Source: Echinococcus granulosus
Lineage: Eukaryota; Platyhelminthes; Cestoda; Cyclophyllidea; Taeniidae
Direction: 5' to 3'
Assembly (NCBI RefSeq): GCF_000524195.1
Contig: NW_020170390.1
Span: forward strand, 255,192 to 319,191
DNA length: 64,000 bases
The position numbers were made by a program, and so were the translations under genes. Shown here piece by piece: positions 57,557 to 64,000 of this stretch. The notes beneath the pieces are model-generated. The model was given only the letters and a program-made list of their open reading frames with translations, searched no databases and was not told the DNA's origin. Every line of letters begins with the position of its first letter. The stretch's first letter is position 1.

Positions 57557-60500
57557 CTAAAGAAACAAGAAACAAGAGAACGCTATCCTTACTTGATTTA
57601 AAAATGCGCTCGGCTTCATCTAATAAACCAATGCCAAACCAAAATGATATCTAATTATATATCCTCAAAATTGGTAAACGAATACTTGGTTGTTCCATAA
57701 AGTCTCCCAGCGACTCAGAAACAAGAGCAAAAAGAATAGACGCTTTGCGTACTTTCTTGTTTTAGTCCGACATATTTAAGATGTGACGAACTGGTACTTT
57801 GCCAGTTCTTAGCCAGAATAATTAAAAAGCATTAAAACCAATGGCACACATCCAGGTTTGCTTTGATAATTTTCGACCCATTGCTGCTTTGTTTGAAGAC
57901 CTACGTTAGTAAATACTTAATTTGTCGATACCACTGCGTTAGAATTACTGGACGTAGCACAATGCATCTTATTCACCTGAATGCACACAGTGTAGGCTGT
58001 TATTACTGCTTTCCCACGTGGCCTTGTCTTGATAAGCGGTGAATCATCACATCGCGGAAATAACAAGCACGTGCATTATTGGCGCGCTCACCCACTAGCC
58101 AAAAGCACACATCCCTTACTCTGACAAACATATTCACTGCTATTCAGGAAATAAAAGTCAATGGCTTTGTGAAAAGAGACTTCGGTTATTGTTGTCAATG
58201 AAGATGATATAATATTTGAGTTTCAACGAACCATACGAAGAGCTTCAGCAGTAGACCGCCACAACTCATCGTATCGATGAGTCTGAGGATAGAGAGGTTG
58301 AGGAGATCGCAGAATTTTGTGGGAAGGCGTCATCACCGGGTGGGGAGGAGAAAGTGCTTCATTCGGCTGGTCGCTTCTGTATGACCGCCTTCCTGCCTGA
58401 GGTGCGCGTTGTTGTTGGTGAAGTAGACTAGGATTCGCCTAAGAATTGATGCCGAAGCCACTGAATATCATGAACATGTTCAGACCAACGTGCTATGTTT
58501 TAATATAATCAACCGGTTTACCACTTGAGCTCAACTTAAATTCCCTCAACAACTTTCACTATCATACCAATAAGTGGTAAGCAGAAATGCCGATTAGTCG
58601 CAGCGAAATTAATCATTGCATCGAGAGCGCCGGTAGAGATTATTCAACCCCCAAAGTTGGCTCATATATTGATTGATAAAATCGGGTCTTCAAAGGGAAA
58701 TTCCGACAATAGATTCGGAAAAATTGAACCAATGCTTATCTAACCGACTAGGCTTGATTTTTCCCAATGAGGCAAGTAATTACGCAGTAGGATTATTACG
58801 AAATAAAAACTAGCAGTCATGATTAAAATTTGCAAAATAATGTTGACAAGGACTGGCTTCCGACATAAAATTTGGGTTCATCTCAGTCAACTATCATTAA
58901 TTCCTATACAATTGTTTGAGACTAAGCACATCTAATCCTAGGAAAATATGATGCGAGATGTTAAAAAAATTAGAAATTAAGACCATCCCAAAGTGGGTAA
59001 GAGCGCTATACTTAACTGAATAAAAAGCGGTCAGATCTCAAAATATTCCAACAATATGGTTACCTACCAACATGACTTTGATAATGAGACGGGGTGGAGT
59101 ACGTGTGCTTGCAAGATACATAAATGATGGCGCACCTTTGGATGAACAGGCCCAGTTGCTAGCCCATGCTTCCGATAACGATGGTGTTGTTGTAGAGACG
59201 CAGCGGTGGGTGCGATGGACTGCCCCGGACGGCGTGTCGAGTGATGTTGGATGGATGGTGATGGAGTAGCACTGGATGGAAGGTGATTTCGAAGGGGTGG
59301 AACAGGTAGATCCTCGCAGGAGGAGTCCGTCAAAAGGTCATCCTCAGAGTCCTCACTCACTTCCGCAGAGGTCTTTGATGCCTGGCGCGACTGAATCGGC
59401 ACTCTTGTGAATTCCATTGCAGTCGCCTGTGGAGAAAGTAATAACAACTGTGGTGCCTTCAGTCGCGACATGACGTCCAAATACGGACTCGAAATGATGT
59501 GCTTGTTTTTGCTTCTGACATTCCTATTGGGTGAAAGGATCTTCGGGAACACTTGACTTTCAGGGCCTTAACAACGCGCACTTTTCTCATCACTGAGTTG
59601 TTTACATTTCCTATGTCATCATCATGCCGACACATCGAGTCGCGTTAGTGAACCGATAAATCACAGTGAAAATGATTTCAGCAGTGCAGGCTTGCGCCAA
59701 ACATGTACTAGTGTGATGGGCTTTCTGTGGAGGTACCTGGAATGTGCTGATTACGAAAATGAACCACTCTTTTAAAGGGCATGTGGATTAGACAAACGTT
59801 TTATGATACATACCAGACTGTAAAGCACTTTGTTAGATTCTCAGACCGTTCCAAACACTAAATCATGAAGTTTTATATAAATATTCAAAGAGGCATTTAA
59901 ACTTCTAGCCCCCAGCAAATGAGTTTATTTGCGCCAAAAAAATAGCCGACGCAAAAACTGATAATAACGTGGGACATCATTATATGCTGCTGTGGACTGG
60001 AAAGTCCATAAGCATAACCAAAAACCTGGCTTTTGGATTGTCGAAGTCTAAATACCAATATTTTACGAAATCACTTTCTGTTGGTTCGGGTGTTACAAAT
60101 TGTATTCCTTTGGAGTGATGAATGATAATTGCGATTGGAACACATTTGTTCCAACCCCTGAATGTACCAATATTTAGAGACGCAATTTCTGTGCATGTTT
60201 TTCAAATCGAATTACCCACGAGGCCTTGGTACTGCACACTTGCGGAATGGCCTCGGCAACGTCAAATTAACTCGTGTGCAAATAAGGCTTCACATAAAAC
60301 ACATATCGATGTCTTATTACCATAAATTGCAAATCATGTGATGGTAACTACCCGCTATCACGCCGCCTGTGCGCATTGGCTCAAAGGTGCGCCTTAGCCT
60401 AAGCCGTTCGTATCGTATCGGATGGGCACACTAAGATGAATGCTTACAGACGCTGTATTTATGCCCCAGTGTTAGGTAGCATTGAAAGGTTGCGAGCTTC

Positions 60501-63500
60501 AACAAATGTCGAAATATGTTTAAGAACCCTCGCACAAAATGTTTCAATTTTCTTATTCGTTCTTTTTTAAAATTACTCTAAATTCGCCCTTTTTGTTATT
60601 TTAAGTAGGACAAGATCTGGCTTCGATACATTTCTAGCTGCTCAAGTCCTGGCAATTACTTGAAATTATTCGGTTTAATAACCAATCAATCAACTTGGTT
60701 AAATTCACTCGAAAAGCAACCTTGAATGGCCACCACACTAAGTGGGTTCGAACTCATTAAAAACTGCATACACTTTTCATAAATATTGTTGCGTCCAAGA
60801 TCTGCAGCACATACTATTAACAAATTGAACTCTTATTTATGTCGGATCTAATAACATTCATGTGAACGAAAACCACCATGCTTAAACTTTATGAAAATGA
60901 CATGAATATCCTGCCAATTGATTTATCCCAGGAACTTACCGACTACATAAATCTTCCCAGTGCATCAAAAAGGGGTGTGATTAGGTATGGCCCTATGTAC
61001 TTAACTCGTAAGAGCAAAATATCACCATAGATTAGAGAATGAAGTTTATAATAATTTGACCCCCATTCTACTCGTCTACCAATGATTCCCCCTACTTTTC
61101 ACACTTAACGATGATCGGTTTGAAGGATCTTGTCGATGACCTACAGTTATTCCAATCAACTATCATCTATCAAACAGGTTGAAGATAGAATACCTTCGCC
61201 TGAGACGGCTCATCGGGCAGACGACAGTAGGGAGAGTGTGTAAAGGGAGAGATGGAGTGCCGAGGATGCAGAAGAGGTCGAGTACAGGGTATACTTGCAT
61301 CAGGCGATCTCGAAAGGGACACCGACGGACGCGGTCTCCGCGGAGGTGGAGAGGGTGTTCTCCCCCGAACGTAAAGCTTGCTTCGACCAGCGTTTGACGA
61401 AGGAACTATTGGGAAAGGCAGATATTTACCAACACTTGCTTTGAACATATTTGAAAGTCGTTACAATTCCAAGTAGTTTGTTTACGTCTCCGAATGGTGG
61501 AAGATAATGTGATACAGTCTAAGGGTTATCTAGTCAACAATTTAGCAATTAACTAGTGAAGAAAATGGAGTCTTCCCCCTAATTTCTGCCCAAATTTTGA
61601 ATATTTATACTATTGCCTTTGATGCGCCATGCATTCTCGGGAAACCATGAAGCAGAGAATTTTGGAAGTAATCAACTTTGAGTGAGATAAGAATGGTAAA
61701 CTCACGGGCACTGGGAGGCGGAGGCTGGGGTTTGTCAGGAATTTCGGTAAATAGCCTGTATCGTTCCTGGTTCATTTCCTAGGGAGGAATGCCACAAATC
61801 TTCATGGCGTTGTTTGCATCCATTCAATCGCGCACACATGCATACCCACACGAAGTCAACGCCTGCGCTGATGCGAACTACCGGCACGTGAGAGGCCACC
61901 CTAGGACGCGAGGGTGGCTGTGTGTGTGTATGTGTATGTAGGACTGTTGGAGGCGCAGGCCAAGTGGCTAATTTGTATTCAGCGAGCACCTTATGCGACC
62001 AATCCCCACAGTTAGGCGACAAGACCTAAGTGATCAGGTCAACAGGGAGGTAGCCAAATGCAATGAAACATCTAGTTAAAACAGTATGCTTAGATTCGCC
62101 ATTAAGGATGTACTGTGGGAAGGGCACAAATTGTTAATGAGAAACCAGTCCAAAGGGACGTTTCATTATTCTCGTGGAGCGCGTGCGGAAGTTGCGAAGT
62201 TTCTATCAAACATGCGCAATAGAGATGTGATTCCAATTAGGCTAAAATATTTTAAAACATTTACGGGGACGTCTGCAATAGATCTCAGTCAATGTAAAAG
62301 ACGCGATAGTTTAGCACCTTCACAATTTGAGATAAATGGGGTGTGGATCATTAGCACAAAAGCTCACAATTTAATTAGATGCGATGCCTATTTAGGTATG
62401 CGTGGCATTCCCGAGATTTGGTTAAAAACCAAAAATTATTCACGGTAAGAGCTGGCTCTTTACTCGTAATCGGCACTTTCGACACGAGGCAATGCTAAGG
62501 GCGTAGTTATGTACATAAGAAGGGAGTAAAGGTGGGCTTCTGTTCTGTACGTTAGGTCGGATAAAAGATTCTTCCGTATTCTTTTTGATCTCCCATACAA
62601 CTCACCTGTGATTGCGTAACGTGCACTTTGACAGCCACATCAGCCGTAATTTGCAACTCCCATAAACATCCGAAACCTGAATATTCCCATTTGCATAAGG
62701 TGCATAAGTCGAGTTATTTTCGCTTTACCAGAAATTAGGAACTGCTCTATATGAGAGTAGTACTTGACAGCTTGTGGCCAAGACTGCTACTGCAGAAGAA
62801 AACTCAGCTCATAATGCAAACTGTCGCCAAAGCGCATGCTAATCGGAAAGCACCACTAAATCCAGCGCTTTTCAACTGCCCTAAATAAAGTCTAATCAAC
62901 CAATAGAGCAATCATTGCGCACCACTTGCTTACAAAGTAAACGAACCCCCTCAAGTCCCAACCTTCAATGAAACCATTACTTGATGACATTAGGTTCGGC
63001 GTCATACGTGCCAAAAAACCCCTCTGGACACTTGTCTTTGAATCGAAATAACAGTTTCTTCACTCATGAGAGCGTTAAAGCTTATGACACTTTCTGTGGT
63101 TTCTAGTAAACTATCACTTTGGACCTGCGTAAAAGAAAACATTTTATGAGGCCAAGTTATAAGTAAAAACAAACCAGCCAAAGCCGTCAAAGAGAAAACT
63201 GGAGCAACCTAGCTCCACCCACTTGGCCATCGATGACTCAGTGGGTATGAGTTTCGCCCAGGGACATACTTGAGGTTAACGTCCGTAATGGCAAAGTGAA
63301 ACCATATAGAACTCTCATCCTCCACAACTAAACAGCCTTACCTGCGGCTTATGCGAGATCACGGGATACGAAGAATACGTTTTCCCGTGGTGTCCTTCCC
63401 TCCACAATTGTTGTGAGTCGCACGATTGATGCAGCTCAAAAATACTGGTCCCGTCCTCCGAGAGTGAAGTCGGAGAGACACTGGGGTCGTCAGTGTCTCC

Positions 63501-63585
63501 TGATGCCGTGGCAACGTGTCTGTAGAATTCCGGCTGGCTGCTCAATCGTCGGAGAACATTCCTTTCGGACTGACTGGATTCAGTC
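56221..63585 (-). CDS. Calponin-homology-like domain protein (5'-partial), possibly LRCH family
   Basis: Nine phase-compatible exons give about 558 residues ending in TGA/TAG at 56221: 63342-63585, 63008-63124, 61706-61778, 61194-61405, 59103-59426, 58232-58438, 57431-57556, 57199-57264 and 56221-56529. The first part is polar and disordered, with Pro/Ser-rich segments (TPSPPPRRPRPSVSLSRSP) and an acidic stretch (SEDSEDDLLTDSSCED). The C-terminal part resembles a calponin-homology fold: PFELANELKTGIHLADFLNN, RARQNLFSCRE, LFSVTRVLAADTTVG and LHCLQTLLE, in the order of LRCH-type CH domains (DGVVLCHL, RRNVENF, VQALLEL). The core is a few residues shorter than usual. An LRCH protein would need leucine-rich repeats upstream, beyond the window. 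Two donors (after 58232 and 57431) are weak GTT types. The gene is transcribed like ferlin and lies 2.5 kb upstream of it. Confidence 0.6.
61831..61942. repeat. Imperfect inverted CA/TG repeat in an intron region
   Basis: CGCACACATGCATACCCACAC at the left is mirrored by a TG-rich run (GTGTGTGTGTATGTGTATG) ending near 61940, with about 65 bp between. The arms could pair imperfectly. It lies upstream of the exon 61706-61778 of the CH-like gene. Confidence 0.45.
62086..62448 (+). CDS. Possible small intronless nested gene (120 aa)
   Basis: This is a complete ORF inside an intron of the CH-like gene, on the opposite strand. The protein is basic, with a plausible amphipathic start (MLRFAIKDVLWEGHKLL), ARAEVAKFLSNMRNRDVIP and GIPEIWLKTKNY. 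Composition is that of a real globular protein, possibly organellar, and A is at -3 of the ATG. I do not recognise the family. It could be a chance ORF or a retrocopy. Confidence 0.4.
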   Translation: MLRFAIKDVLWEGHKLLMRNQSKGTFHYSRGARAEVAKFLSNMRNRDVIPIRLKYFKTFTGTSAIDLSQCKRRDSLAPSQFEINGVWIISTKAHNLIRCDAYLGMRGIPEIWLKTKNYSR

Positions 63586-64000
63586 CTTTGCAAGGAAAAT
63601 ATACGCACTTGGTCACCTAGAAAACGTTTTTCTTTGCAACTCTATCAAACGGCTCCGTTTATCGCTAGTACATTTTAGTCGAGGAAATATTAGCCAATCG
63701 GACTTGTATTCTGCTGTACGTTTTGGCCACTAGTTAAAAATAGAAACAAATCTAGTGGATCACGTAGTTTAGGAAATGGATCAGAGTGAATAATCTTCCC
63801 ATAAATACATGTCTGAGTTCCTTTTCAAAATTCTAAATGTCAATAAGTGTGGTAAGTTGTGATATGGCTAGGATGGACCCAAAATCCACTTCATTAGCTG
63901 TATTTGTACTTTCTTAGTATCGAACATACTCGTTTTCATCCACTTCTAGTCGAAATCTGCTTATACGAATAAGTATGGTGGATTGATAATCTTTGCACTA

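Overview
The window is a stretch of animal nuclear genome. The genes are broken by spliceosomal GT-AG introns, and the proteins are metazoan extracellular-matrix and membrane-trafficking families. Intron sizes run from 38-45 bp to several kb, and composition is moderately AT-rich by eye. I infer a parasitic flatworm, probably a tapeworm, but nothing seen here proves the taxon. One fixed-size assembly gap of 100 N lies at 45414-45513. All exon models were built by hand from splice sites, reading-frame phase and protein motifs.

Region 1 (left edge to 28839, + strand) holds the 3' part of a very large perlecan-like gene. I resolve 41 coding exons that join in frame into at least 2,750 residues. 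They encode 19 consecutive Ig-like + LDL-receptor class A (LDLa) dyads, two divergent LDLa modules, and a final Ig domain with the perlecan-type W-R-x-N-W-G motif, followed directly by a stop codon. Each dyad is one exon pair with invariant phases (1, 2, 1), and 16 of 19 second exons are exactly 170 bp. A 69-bp fragment of a further Ig exon survives inside the intron of dyad 7.

Region 2 (22432-23531, - strand) is a complete-looking nested gene in a 3.2-kb intron of the perlecan-like gene. Three exons separated by 38- and 45-bp introns encode 338 residues with two tandem C-C-H-x-H zinc-binding domains of the FAR1/FLYWCH/GCM type known from MULE transposases and their domesticated derivatives. 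No transposase core is visible. A CpG-rich tract with CCAAT motifs precedes its ATG.

Region 3 (29658-53691, - strand) is a complete otoferlin-type (type II) ferlin gene of about 40 exons and about 2,155 residues. It has C2A, C2B, C2C, FerA/FerB, C2D, an extra C2-like domain, C2E, C2F and a C-terminal membrane anchor. One intron has a GC donor. It lies tail to tail with the perlecan-like gene, 0.8 kb apart.

Region 4 (56221-63585, - strand) is the 3' part of another gene: nine in-phase exons, about 558 residues, a long Pro/Ser-rich disordered stretch and a C-terminal calponin-homology-like domain, possibly an LRCH-family protein. Two short intronless + strand ORFs (44404-44694 and 62086-62448) lie inside introns of the - strand genes and may be small nested genes.
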